From NCBI GenBank assembly GCA_016874135.1, contig VGVE01000005.1, forward strand, positions 1 to 64,000: DNA of 64,000 bases. The letters run 5' to 3'. This DNA comes from Gammaproteobacteria bacterium (lineage in GTDB: Bacteria; Pseudomonadota; Gammaproteobacteria; Pseudomonadales; Azotimanducaceae). Positions 7,534 to 16,381 of this stretch are shown one piece after another. How positions within the stretch are numbered: position 1 is the stretch's first letter; the number at the start of each line of letters is the position of its first letter. A model generated the notes under the pieces. It was given only the letters and a program-made list of their open reading frames with translations. It did not search any database and was not told the DNA's origin. The position numbers were made by a program, and so were the translations under genes.

Positions 7534-9972
7534 ATGAACGGTATGGACCTGCGCGGAAAGAACAATGAAGCCACCGCCCTCGTGCAGCAGATGTCACTCG
7601 AGGAGAAAGCCGGGCTCTGCTCGGGCAAAGGCTTCTGGCACCTGAAGGCTGTCGAGCGGCTCGGACTTAAATCCGTGATGGTGACCGATGGTCCACATGG
7701 CCTGCGCAAACAGCAGCGCGGTGGCGATCACGTCGGCCTCAACAAGAGCGTGGCGGCTACCTGTTTTCCGACCGCCGCCGCCATGGCATGTTCATGGGAC
7801 GTCGAACTGCTGCGCGAGGTGGGCGTTGCTCTCGGACGTGAATGTGTCGCCGAAGATGTGACCGTGCTGCTCGGACCGGGAGTCAACATCAAGCGGCATC
7901 CGCTCTGCGGCCGCAATTTCGAGTACTACTCCGAAGATCCGTTTCTCGCCGGTGAGCTGGCAGCGGCCTGGATCAATGGCGTGCAGTCGCAGGGAGTCGG
8001 CACCAGCATCAAACACTACGCCGTCAACAATCAGGAAACGGCGCGCATGTACGTCGATGCCATCGTCGACGAACGAACGCTGCGCGAGATCTATCTCAGG
8101 GCTTTCGAAATCGCGATTGAGAGGGCCTCTCCGTGGACCGTGATGTGCGCCTACAACCGTGTCAATGGCACATATTGTGGCGAAAACGATTTCCTCCAGA
8201 ACCGGATTCTGCGTGAAGAATGGGGCTTTCGTGGGCTGGTAGTATCCGACTGGGGCGCGACCAATCAGCGGGTTGCGGGGCTGCGTAATGGCCTTGATCT
8301 GGAGATGCCCGGGAGCGGTGGGATCAACGACCGGCTGATCGTAAACGCCATAAAGAACGGCGAACTCGCGGAATCGGTCCTCGACCGCACCGCGGTGCGT
8401 ATCACCAGCGTGCTGCTTGCCGGCGCTGAGATCGCGAATCGCACCACTCCTGCGAATCTTGATTCCCACCACACACTCGCCCGCCGTGTCGCCGCAGAGA
8501 GCATGGTGCTGCTGAAAAATGACAGCGGGTTGTTGCCGCTCAGTGTCGACGATGACATCGCGGTCATTGGCAGCTTTGCGCAGATGCCACGCATCCAGGG
8601 TACCGGCAGTTCGCAGGTCAATCCGGTTCGCGTAGATAACGCCTGGACCGCATTGCAGGACACATTCGGACGCCCGGTTCCGTTTGCACGTGGATATGAC
8701 CAGACCGCTGAAGGTGAAGACCCTGCGCTGATCGAAGCCGCCGTGGAAGTGGCGGCTTCCGCCAAGAAGGTATTGCTCTTCGTCGGCCTGCCCGGAATCT
8801 TCGAATCGGAAGGATTCGACCGCACCACCATGGACATGCCTGCGCAGCACACCAAGCTCATCGACGCGGTGTGTCGTGCAAACCCTGCCACCATCGTGAT
8901 CCTCACCAATGGTTCAGCGATCACGATGGACTGGTCGATCCAGGCGGGGGCCATCGTTGCGACCGGTCTTTCCGGCCAGGCTGGCGGGTCGGCTCTTGTC
9001 GATGTGTTGTTCGGCAGAGTGAACCCGTCAGGGCGACTGTCGGAGACATTGCCCTGGAAGCAGGCTGATGTTCCATCCGATCCATGGTTCCCAGGTACCG
9101 GCCGAAGTGTGGAGTACCGTGAGGGAATTTACGTCGGATACCGCTACTACAACAGCTTCGACGTTGATGTCTGTTATCCCTTCGGCCACGGACTTTCCTA
9201 TACCCGCTTCGAATACGAAAGCGCCGATGCTGCGAAAACCTCGAACGCACAAGGCGCGCCTCTTGAGGTTACCGTTACCCTCACCAACAGCGGCGACCGC
9301 GCCGGTGGTGAAGTGGTACAGCTCTATCTGAGTCGACCGGGCTCTGCGGCCTGCCGGCCAAAACAGGAGCTGAAGGGTTTTGCAAAGGTATTCCTGCACC
9401 CGGGCGAAATCGCAGCAACGCGGATATCTCTCGATCGCCGCGCTTTTTCGATCTGGGATCGCGGCCAAAAAGCATGGGTTGTGGAGCCAGGTCGCTGGCA
9501 GATCCAGATTGGCTCGTCCTCGCGTGATATCAGGCTTCGACTCGAAGTGGACATCACCGGTACCGGCGAGTTATCGGCGGAAGCGCGGGCCGCCGGTCCT
9601 GAATACAACGTATCAGGCGCCCGCCTCCTCGTAAGCGATGAGACTTTCGCAGCCATGCTCGGGCATACCGTTCCACAACCGGAACCGGTGCGACCTTTTC
9701 ACCGGAACTCGACACTCGACGAGATTGCGTCCACGTGGCTCGGCGCTCGCGTGCGGCAGAAAGCACTCGACGCATTTTCAGAACGAATGGGCGGCTCAGG
9801 CAACGATGCCACGCTGACCAAGATGATGGATGAGATGGCACGCAGCATGCCCCTGCGCGCAATGGCCCTGTTCGCCGGAGGCGCTTTCGCGCCGCATCAG
9901 CTCGATGCATTGCTCGAAGCGCTCAACGGCAAGTACGTGAAGGCGATCTACGCATTCTTCAGCGGAAAGTAG
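7534..9972 (+). CDS. Glycoside hydrolase family 3 beta-glycosidase
   Basis: A GH3 enzyme of 812 aa that would release terminal beta-linked sugars by a retaining mechanism. Near the N-terminus is MVTDGPHGLR; the nucleophile is Asp239 in VVSDWGA; a GH3 C-terminal alpha/beta domain follows (LLKNDSGLLPL, AVIGS), then a fibronectin type III-like domain (EVTVTLTNSGDRAGGEVVQLYLS). A further helical tail of about 120 residues (from about 690) resembles that of cytoplasmic GH3 enzymes I associate with Firmicutes. There is no signal peptide, so the substrate is probably a small glycoside taken into the cell. No transporter or sugar regulator is adjacent. The start ATG has GGAGCTGG upstream. Confidence 0.92.
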   Translation: MNGMDLRGKNNEATALVQQMSLEEKAGLCSGKGFWHLKAVERLGLKSVMVTDGPHGLRKQQRGGDHVGLNKSVAATCFPTAAAMACSWDVELLREVGVALGRECVAEDVTVLLGPGVNIKRHPLCGRNFEYYSEDPFLAGELAAAWINGVQSQGVGTSIKHYAVNNQETARMYVDAIVDERTLREIYLRAFEIAIERASPWTVMCAYNRVNGTYCGENDFLQNRILREEWGFRGLVVSDWGATNQRVAGLRNGLDLEMPGSGGINDRLIVNAIKNGELAESVLDRTAVRITSVLLAGAEIANRTTPANLDSHHTLARRVAAESMVLLKNDSGLLPLSVDDDIAVIGSFAQMPRIQGTGSSQVNPVRVDNAWTALQDTFGRPVPFARGYDQTAEGEDPALIEAAVEVAASAKKVLLFVGLPGIFESEGFDRTTMDMPAQHTKLIDAVCRANPATIVILTNGSAITMDWSIQAGAIVATGLSGQAGGSALVDVLFGRVNPSGRLSETLPWKQADVPSDPWFPGTGRSVEYREGIYVGYRYYNSFDVDVCYPFGHGLSYTRFEYESADAAKTSNAQGAPLEVTVTLTNSGDRAGGEVVQLYLSRPGSAACRPKQELKGFAKVFLHPGEIAATRISLDRRAFSIWDRGQKAWVVEPGRWQIQIGSSSRDIRLRLEVDITGTGELSAEARAAGPEYNVSGARLLVSDETFAAMLGHTVPQPEPVRPFHRNSTLDEIASTWLGARVRQKALDAFSERMGGSGNDATLTKMMDEMARSMPLRAMALFAGGAFAPHQLDALLEALNGKYVKAIYAFFSGK

Positions 9973-10006
9973 CTGCGGTCAGGGCAAGGAGGGATGAAGC
10001 GAGGGC

Positions 10007-10285
10007 TCAAACGAGTTTGCCATCCTTGATCACCGGATCCAAGTCCGGCATGAATGTCGCCGTTCCCCCTTCAGATTCGCAGCCGAAGTGGGTGGTTTCA
10101 CGGAACGGGTTACGGATCACACCGTCAAACGGAATGAGTTTGTGGTCATCACCGCCGCCAACGCAGTAGTTGGTGACTTTGCCTTCGCGCGTGGTGACAA
10201 CCTCGAAGGGATCCTCAGCCACCACGACCATCGCCGAGGAGGAAAGACAAATACCGGTGATCAGGATGAGAAGACTTTTGAACAA
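10007..10285 (-). CDS. Hypothetical exported protein
   Basis: A 92-residue protein I do not recognise. It has a clear signal peptide (MFKSLLILITGICLSSSAMVVVA, cut after about residue 23), leaving about 69 residues with two cysteines (YCVGGG and FGCES) that could form a disulfide in the periplasm. The rest is polar with short beta-like segments. It ends 34 nt from the convergent GH3 stop and is followed upstream by another small exported protein gene about 116 nt away. No function is proposed. Confidence 0.6.
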   Translation of the reverse strand: MFKSLLILITGICLSSSAMVVVAEDPFEVVTTREGKVTNYCVGGGDDHKLIPFDGVIRNPFRETTHFGCESEGGTATFMPDLDPVIKDGKLV

Positions 10286-10401
10286 CTCAGGTGCTCTCCA
10301 GCGAACTGTGAGGCACCCTAGCGTTGCTTGATGACGATCAGGTTACAGGGAGATGACTCTCGCGAGTTGTCTTTTCGAAGTTGTCACTTACAAGTTGTCT
10401 C

Positions 10402-10671
10402 TCAATAGGTCCGCAGAACATACCCACGAGACACCATGCAATCCTTGTATGCTTGGAATTCGCCGCTTCTCGCCAGCATCGGATTCGATGCTTGTGCCCC
10501 GTTTGCCATCTCACACGCGGCGTTGTCATCCTGGTACTCGGTCGCGGGTTTGGCTTTCGCATCCCAGTAATGGGTTGGTTTGCGATCAGAAGTTGCCGCA
10601 CATCCGGCCAAGAGCGCCAGCAACGTGGCGCCGAAAATCCCGCCGAATCGAATCGATTGAAGTTTTTTCAT
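10402..10671 (-). CDS. Hypothetical small lipoprotein
   Basis: An 89-residue protein with a lipoprotein signal: MKKLQSIRFGGIFGATLLALLAGC, where LLAGC is the lipobox and the Cys would be acylated. The mature part is about 65 residues with two further cysteines (NAACEMA and YKDCMVSRGYV), and the C-terminal CMxxRGY ending is seen in several small proteobacterial lipoproteins of unknown role. The ATG at 10671 is chosen because GAGGAG lies 8 nt upstream; a GTG nine nt earlier is also in frame. No specific function is known. Confidence 0.68.
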   Translation of the reverse strand: MKKLQSIRFGGIFGATLLALLAGCAATSDRKPTHYWDAKAKPATEYQDDNAACEMANGAQASNPMLARSGEFQAYKDCMVSRGYVLRTY

Positions 10672-10818
10672 CACCCTCACTCCTCGATCAATGCTCGCTG
10701 TCCGTAAAAACTAGTCAGCGTCCTAGGGTGGGTCAACCCGATTGTTACAGCTCGATGACAATCAGAGCGTTTTTTCATCAAAACGACAAACGTTTCGCTG
10801 ATTAACCCGGAACGGCAA

Positions 10819-10848
10819 CAAAAAACCGGCCCCGTTTCAGCGAGGACC
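10819..10848 (-). terminator. Likely intrinsic terminator after the PIG-L gene
   Basis: On the minus strand, GGTCC...CG / CG...GGGCC forms a GC-rich stem with wobble pairs around the PIG-L stop codon, followed by GGTTTTTTG. The 5' arm overlaps the last codons of the gene. It would end the BVMO/PIG-L transcript. Confidence 0.6.
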
Positions 10849-11745
10849 GACCGGAACTCCGTGTGTCTTAAGGATTTCGAGGAGGTCAAAACGAACTACC
10901 CGGAACTCTTCCGCGGCACCAACTCCATGGCGTTTTCCTTTCGTCTGTGCAGGCGCGACAACAAAGCTCTCAACCAGGGGCTTGAGATCCCCGGTTATGG
11001 CTGCATCGAGAGAAGGCAGAGAGTGCCCAGCGGTACGACTCTGCAAACGCAGCTGATGAACGATGTTACGCAGGGGTGTTTCGTGCGCCAGCGCCGCACG
11101 GGCCTTACGTTCCAGTGTGCGCGTCACGTCGATCACATCGGTCGCTTCACGAACCGGTCGACCGAAGTACCACTTTTCAACGACCCCATGTGGCTGGAGA
11201 CCTGCCGCCAAGTGCTCCGGGTGATGCTTGTCGAATTGTGCCGTCCAGCAGGCTTCGGCCACGGCTTCCGCCACCACTACGTGATCCTGGTTGTCTTCGT
11301 GCACACCGGAATACGGGTCGATGGTGGAAATGGCATAGGGTTTCCAGGTGCGGATCAGCCGGATGATGTGCTCACGGATCTGCAAACGATCGGCGTCCGT
11401 GATGACATCCGTCTGGAACCCCAGATCAACCACGTCTTTGACTCCAAGAATCGACATCGCCTGCCGAAACTCGATTGAACTGCGTTTGATTGTCTCGGCT
11501 TCAGGCAGCCCGATGGAATCCCACCGATCATCGGTGACACGAATCACGACTACGCGCCAGCCGGCATCACTCCATGCGGCAACGGTTCCACCGATGAAAA
11601 GCGTCGCATCATCCGCGTGCGGTGAAACGACGAGGATCGTACGTCCGTTGCCGGGGTCGATCGGCGTGATCCGCGCTGCTGCCTGCACTGCAGCGGAGCA
11701 GATGCAGCACAGGACAACCAACAGAAAGATCGTGCGCTCAGGCAA
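10837..11745 (-). CDS. Secreted PIG-L (LmbE-like) family deacetylase
   Basis: A zinc-dependent PIG-L family protein; members deacetylate N-acetylglucosaminyl compounds or related small molecules. The zinc motif is SPHADD (His43, Asp45, Asp46) and the second His motif lies in HEDNQDHVVV. Residues 1-24 (MPERTIFLLVVLCCICSAAVQAAA) form a signal peptide, so the enzyme should act in the periplasm. The start codon overlaps the end of the upstream monooxygenase gene by 8 nt, suggesting translational coupling, and a T-run terminator follows. Its place after a Baeyer-Villiger monooxygenase is unusual; the substrate is unknown. Confidence 0.88.
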   Translation of the reverse strand: MPERTIFLLVVLCCICSAAVQAAARITPIDPGNGRTILVVSPHADDATLFIGGTVAAWSDAGWRVVVIRVTDDRWDSIGLPEAETIKRSSIEFRQAMSILGVKDVVDLGFQTDVITDADRLQIREHIIRLIRTWKPYAISTIDPYSGVHEDNQDHVVVAEAVAEACWTAQFDKHHPEHLAAGLQPHGVVEKWYFGRPVREATDVIDVTRTLERKARAALAHETPLRNIVHQLRLQSRTAGHSLPSLDAAITGDLKPLVESFVVAPAQTKGKRHGVGAAEEFRVVRFDLLEILKTHGVPVGPR

Positions 11746-13351
11746 ATGCGACTTCCGGGAAGCCCGAATTCACCGATTCACGCAGCTTGTCGTAGTAAAC
11801 ATTCGCGCCACCAAAGTAGATCAGAACGCGTGGCTGCCGGTTGTTGAGGTTCGCCCCCATCATCCACGAATACACTTTGTCACCCTGGGCCATCAGCGTC
11901 TGCCGATGGATATCGGCAGTGTGAGCCACCCAAGAATCTTCGGCATCCTGTTTCGGAAGACAGAGTTTGAGACCCTCAGCTTCCATCTTCTTGATGCAGT
12001 CGACGATGTACATGGTGTTCTGTTCGATTGACGTCGGCAGGTTCGCAAACGGTGCCTGTGGGCCCGTTACCATGAATAGATTAGGGAAGCCTGCAACGAA
12101 GACACCCATGATCGACCCCGATACGTCTTCCCACTTGTCACGCAGCAACTGACCGTTCTGCCCGCGGATAGCGAGAGCCTCCTGGGCTCCGGTGTACGCC
12201 TGAAATCCGGTTGCGAGCACGATGATGTCGAAGTCGTAATCCTGCTTCGTGGTGCGAATCCCGGTTTCCGTGATTTCTACCAGCGGTTCACGTTCCCCGA
12301 TGTCGACGAGCTTTACGTTGTCGCGGTTGAACGCTTCGTGGAAGTTGTGATCGAGCGGTGGGCGCTTGGCGAAGAAGGGATACCCCTTCGGCGTGAGCAT
12401 GTCGCGCACGTCCGGGTCCTTTACTTTCTCCAGCATTTTGCGGATGACGAACTCACCGGCAATACGATTCGACTCGGCATTGGTTAGAAGATCATCAAAC
12501 GTCTCGAAGACAAAACTGAAACTGCCGCGTGGCCAGTTCTCTTCGAGTATTCGCTGCACTTCTTCCGGGGGTGTGCCTTCGATGGTGCGGCCAACGGGAC
12601 TGTTGAAACACATGCCGAAAACATGATTTCGGCATGTGTTGATGATCTTGTCGTAGTTGGCCTTGATCTCCTTTTCCCATTCCGGAGTCATGGGTTTCTG
12701 CACGGCGGGCATGATGAAGTTGGCGGTACGCTGGAAAACCGTGACCTGGGCAGCAGTCTTTGCTACCTCCGGCAACATCTGCACGGTAGTTGCTCCACTG
12801 CCGATGATACCGATGCGTTTACCGGCATAGTCGAGCCCTTCCGGCCAGCGTGCCGAATGGAAGCACGGACCTTTGAATCGCCCCATGCCCTTGAAATTCG
12901 GGATGACAGGTTCCGAGATCATGCCCATAGCGCTGACGAAGTAGCGGCAGGTAGACGTCGACCCATCCGCTGCCGTGATACGCCATATCCCGGCTGCCTC
13001 GTCGAAGTCTGCACGCGTGATCGCGGTGTTGAGCTGGATATGCGGCCACATCTTGCAGCGGTCGGCCACGAAGTGCATGTAGCGCAGGTTTTCTGGTTGA
13101 CCGGGATATCGCACCGACCAGGACCACTCCTGCAGGAGTTCTCTGGAAAACGTCAGGCAGTAATAGAAGCACTCGCTATCGCTGGCCGCACCGGGGTAGC
13201 GGTTCCAGGTCCAGGTGCCTCCGATGTCGGTCGCCTTGTCAAAGATGCGGACGGAAAGGCCCGCCTCGCGCGCATAGTGAATCAGTGCAAGCCCCGCGAA
13301 TCCCGCACCGATTCCAATAGCGTCGTAGTCAACCTTGGTTTGCGAAGCCAT
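11738..13351 (-). CDS. Flavin-containing (type I Baeyer-Villiger) monooxygenase
   Basis: A flavoprotein of 537 aa predicted to insert oxygen next to a ketone, giving an ester or lactone with FAD and NADPH. The FAD motif GAGFAG is at 15-20, DIGGTW at 42-47 and the NADPH motif GSGATT near residue 187. The Baeyer-Villiger fingerprint FxGxxxHxxxWP is complete: F159, G161, H165, W169, P170. The ATG at 13351 has GGGAGCGGCGGA just upstream; an ATG six codons earlier lacks such a site. It overlaps the PIG-L gene by 8 nt and follows the TonB-dependent receptor by 140 nt on the same strand. Cyclic or long-chain ketones, including steroids or terpenoids, are plausible substrates. Confidence 0.92.
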   Translation of the reverse strand: MASQTKVDYDAIGIGAGFAGLALIHYAREAGLSVRIFDKATDIGGTWTWNRYPGAASDSECFYYCLTFSRELLQEWSWSVRYPGQPENLRYMHFVADRCKMWPHIQLNTAITRADFDEAAGIWRITAADGSTSTCRYFVSAMGMISEPVIPNFKGMGRFKGPCFHSARWPEGLDYAGKRIGIIGSGATTVQMLPEVAKTAAQVTVFQRTANFIMPAVQKPMTPEWEKEIKANYDKIINTCRNHVFGMCFNSPVGRTIEGTPPEEVQRILEENWPRGSFSFVFETFDDLLTNAESNRIAGEFVIRKMLEKVKDPDVRDMLTPKGYPFFAKRPPLDHNFHEAFNRDNVKLVDIGEREPLVEITETGIRTTKQDYDFDIIVLATGFQAYTGAQEALAIRGQNGQLLRDKWEDVSGSIMGVFVAGFPNLFMVTGPQAPFANLPTSIEQNTMYIVDCIKKMEAEGLKLCLPKQDAEDSWVAHTADIHRQTLMAQGDKVYSWMMGANLNNRQPRVLIYFGGANVYYDKLRESVNSGFPEVAFA

Positions 13352-13491
13352 TCCGCCGCTCCCGTTCATGTAAACCGAAGATTACAAGAACTGTGGAGGG
13401 GTGTCCCTGTGGAATACCGACGGGGCGAGAACCGGGTCACCGCATCCCAGGCTGCAGAGACCTTGATGCGCTGTCTGCGTCCTGCGACGGT

Positions 13492-16260
13492 CTACAGCGC
13501 CCATTTGGCATCGATCAGGACGGTCATGCCCGGGTCCTGGTCGATAATGCTGACGCCATCCTGCTTCACTTCCAGTTCTTCACCCAGCAGATTGCGGGCG
13601 CGCAACTTGAATGTGAGCTGCTCTGTTGGAAACCACGAGTACGTCAGATCGAGCGAGTGGAAGGGCTGTTCGAACGCATCCCCAAGCGTGTTGATTCCGG
13701 CAAAGAGAATGCGGCTGCCGAAGGCATTCCAGGCGAGCGTCGCGGCGTGTTCGCCACCGGGGGAGTCATATCCTAACTGCAGGTTACCCACCCATTTAGA
13801 GTGCTGGGTCAATCGCCGTTTCGTGTTGGTGACGGCTCCGACGCCAGGTCCGGGTTGAATGGAGATTTCGCTGTCGCTGATGGTGAAATTTCCGGAGAGA
13901 TAAAACCCCTGAAACCAGCTGCCAAGCCATTTGCTCGCGAAGTCCAGGTTCTTCAGTCCCTCGAGTTCGAGCCCATAGACCTCCGCGGTATCGGCGTTCA
14001 CGAAGTTGAACAGGATGTTCTCTTCTGTTGCGCCACCCTGCACCGTTTCGATGGGTGCTGAGATGTCCTTGAGGAACAGCGAGACAGAGACGTTGTCACC
14101 GGTGTCCCAATACCACTCGCCACGCAGATCGTAGTTGTCCAGATCGGAAGGGGTGAGGAACGGATTGCCGCGCACACGCGCTTCCGTCAGCGGGTCGATA
14201 TAGGTTGATCTCGAAATTTCCCGGATGTCCGGCCGCGCCACCGTTTCGCTGTAGGCAAACCGCAGCTGGAACTCATCCGCCAGAAAACCCGGCCGGATCC
14301 AGGTCACTGCGAGTGCCGGGAAGAAATCGTCCCGGGCCTGTGCGGACGCCTGGATTTCATCGGGCGTCAACGGCACCCGCGAACGGGTGTACTCGAGAAG
14401 ATTGACAGGCACCGCCAGCTGACGGAAGTCTTCATAACGCACACCCGCAGTGACGCGCCAGGTTTCATTCCAGAGCAAATCGGCCTGCACGAAGCTCGCA
14501 TCGGTGATCTGAGCAGCGAGATAACTTTCCGTGCCGAAACCACCAATGCCGGAGATGATGCGAATGTTGTTGTTCACGGCAAGCACGTTCGTGTCGGAGA
14601 AAACATCCGCGGTTGCGCCGGCGGCTACAGACTGGAAGCCTGTACCCGATCCACCGAGGCCAAAATTGTATTGGGCGTAGCTCCGTGCTTTGCGTACGTA
14701 GTCATAACCACCACTGATCGTCAGGTCGGCCTTACCCGGGTAGAAAGGCACGGCGAGTTCCCAGCCGTGGCTGACCACATCATCTTCCAGGTCGGAGAAG
14801 CGGAATTCTCCGGACGAGGCGGTGGGTCGAAGCTGGCTGCTGACCACGCTGCCAAATGGACCATCGAGGTTTTCCACCAGACCGAAGCGGGTTTCGCCGG
14901 GAATGTCGCTCTCCGCGACCGCATCGGAGTAGTACCAGGTGAAGGACGTATCCCTGACTTTCTCGAGGAAAGAGAGGAAGTCTGGCAGCATCTCGAGCGT
15001 CGCATCGCCCAGCTTGTGACGGCCGGAGATCTGGTTGAGCCGCAGTTCCCGAGATTCGTAACGAACATCGAAGATGCGTCCCTGAGCCGCGCCCTGTGCT
15101 GCGTTGCAGTCATTGAACTGGCCATCCAGGCAGGTGACCGCGTCGCTGACTTCGTCATCGGTGTTCCGCAGGAACATCGACAACGTACCGATCTGGTGGT
15201 CTTCCGTGTAACGCACCCCGAAGTTGAAGGTGCCGGTAAGGCTCACCGTGTCGACTGTGCGCTCGGTCTTTGAGAAGTTCAGTTCAGGCACTACGACACG
15301 ACGGTTGGTTCGTTCGGTCTTGCGCCGCTCGCGATCGTATGAGCCACCCGCGAGGAAACCGACTTCGAGGTTGTCACCGAGAAACCATCGGTAACCGCCC
15401 ACCACTTCGCCTTCGAGATCCGGATCCAGATCGTCCCGCTTGAAACGAATGTCGCGGTTGAGCTCGGTGGCGAGCTGCCGGTTGATGACTTCAGCCTCCT
15501 GCAGATTGGCGGTGTTGCTGTTGCGACGGGTCACGGTGAGGATGTTCCCCGGCTCCAGGCTGCCCTTGTAGGTATCGAGCGCAGCGAGTAACCCTCTCGG
15601 CAACTCACGTGTGCCATCATCTTTGCCCCACTTGTCGTCACTGCCGCCGTTGTAGGTCAGGCCGTCATCACTCTCCGAATTCCAGCCGGAACTGACCTCG
15701 ATGGAAAAGACGCCACTTTCCGGCACCTGCTTGGTCCGAATGTCGACGTTGCCACCACCAAAGCCAGCCGGCAGGTCCGAGGTATAACCCTTCGAGATGG
15801 CGAGTGCGTCAATGATCGTCGCCGGAAAAATGTCCAGGGGCAGCACATCGCGGGTAAGGTCCGGTGAGGGCACGACCGCGCCATTGAGCTGCGCGCTCGA
15901 ATACCGCTCGCCGAGGCCGCGCACGTAGACAAATTTGTCATCCCGCAGGGTTACACCCGGTACGCGGCGCAGTGCAGCGGCAGCGTTGCTGTCGCCGACA
16001 CGGCCGATGGCTTCGGCACTCAGGAAGTCCATCGGTACTTCCGATTCGATTCGCTCGGAGACAACGTCGGTTGCTGCCGACTGAAAGCGGCCGATGACGA
16101 CGACTTCTTCCATTACCGGTTCCGGCGCAGCGATTTCTGCCGCGGGCGCTTCTACCGAAGCTTCTTCCGCTGCCAGTTGCAGCGGTGCCAGTAGTAACCC
16201 GGCAACACCGATACCCGCCAGCTTCCCGATCGATGATCGTAGCAACACTGGAATCTTCAT
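13492..16260 (-). CDS. TonB-dependent outer-membrane receptor
   Basis: A 922-residue TonB-dependent receptor for energised uptake across the outer membrane. It has a signal peptide (residues 1-31), a short extension rich in Glu/Ala/Pro, a TonB-box-like segment (EEVVVIGRF), the plug domain (VPMDFLSAEAIGRVGDSNAA, then RRVPGVTLRDDKFVYVRGLG) and a long 22-strand-type barrel with many alternating aromatic strands. The ATG at 16260 follows GGGGAAAAATC. The plug type (LRRVPGV, YVRGLGERY) is common in oligotrophic proteobacteria using carbohydrate or lipid substrates and is not a classical siderophore receptor. It is 121 nt after a surface lipoprotein gene and upstream of the BVMO, so both may serve the same nutrient. 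Confidence 0.93.
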   Translation of the reverse strand: MKIPVLLRSSIGKLAGIGVAGLLLAPLQLAAEEASVEAPAAEIAAPEPVMEEVVVIGRFQSAATDVVSERIESEVPMDFLSAEAIGRVGDSNAAAALRRVPGVTLRDDKFVYVRGLGERYSSAQLNGAVVPSPDLTRDVLPLDIFPATIIDALAISKGYTSDLPAGFGGGNVDIRTKQVPESGVFSIEVSSGWNSESDDGLTYNGGSDDKWGKDDGTRELPRGLLAALDTYKGSLEPGNILTVTRRNSNTANLQEAEVINRQLATELNRDIRFKRDDLDPDLEGEVVGGYRWFLGDNLEVGFLAGGSYDRERRKTERTNRRVVVPELNFSKTERTVDTVSLTGTFNFGVRYTEDHQIGTLSMFLRNTDDEVSDAVTCLDGQFNDCNAAQGAAQGRIFDVRYESRELRLNQISGRHKLGDATLEMLPDFLSFLEKVRDTSFTWYYSDAVAESDIPGETRFGLVENLDGPFGSVVSSQLRPTASSGEFRFSDLEDDVVSHGWELAVPFYPGKADLTISGGYDYVRKARSYAQYNFGLGGSGTGFQSVAAGATADVFSDTNVLAVNNNIRIISGIGGFGTESYLAAQITDASFVQADLLWNETWRVTAGVRYEDFRQLAVPVNLLEYTRSRVPLTPDEIQASAQARDDFFPALAVTWIRPGFLADEFQLRFAYSETVARPDIREISRSTYIDPLTEARVRGNPFLTPSDLDNYDLRGEWYWDTGDNVSVSLFLKDISAPIETVQGGATEENILFNFVNADTAEVYGLELEGLKNLDFASKWLGSWFQGFYLSGNFTISDSEISIQPGPGVGAVTNTKRRLTQHSKWVGNLQLGYDSPGGEHAATLAWNAFGSRILFAGINTLGDAFEQPFHSLDLTYSWFPTEQLTFKLRARNLLGEELEVKQDGVSIIDQDPGMTVLIDAKWAL

Positions 16261-16319
16261 GATTTTTCCCCGACGAAAGTGGATGGGTACAAGCGACCTA
16301 AGCCTGACGGGTTGGCTTT

Positions 16320-16340
16320 GCGGAAAGTCGGGCTTTCCGC
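16320..16340. other. Perfect hairpin between lipoprotein and TonB-receptor genes
   Basis: GCGGAAAG (16320-16327) and CTTTCCGC (16333-16340) form an 8-bp stem with a 5-nt loop in the 121-nt spacer between two co-directional minus-strand genes. There is no T-run, so it may be an RNA-processing or stability element that sets the ratio of the two products. Confidence 0.45.
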
Positions 16341-16381
16341 CAGCCGCCCATTCAGGCTTCCGGTGACACCCGTGCGGCGGA

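Noticed and set aside
12623-13858. Long plus-strand open frame opposite the monooxygenase and TonB-receptor genes
   Set aside because: It is antisense to two well-supported genes, has no recognisable motifs and low-complexity Arg/Ser composition; a high-GC shadow frame.
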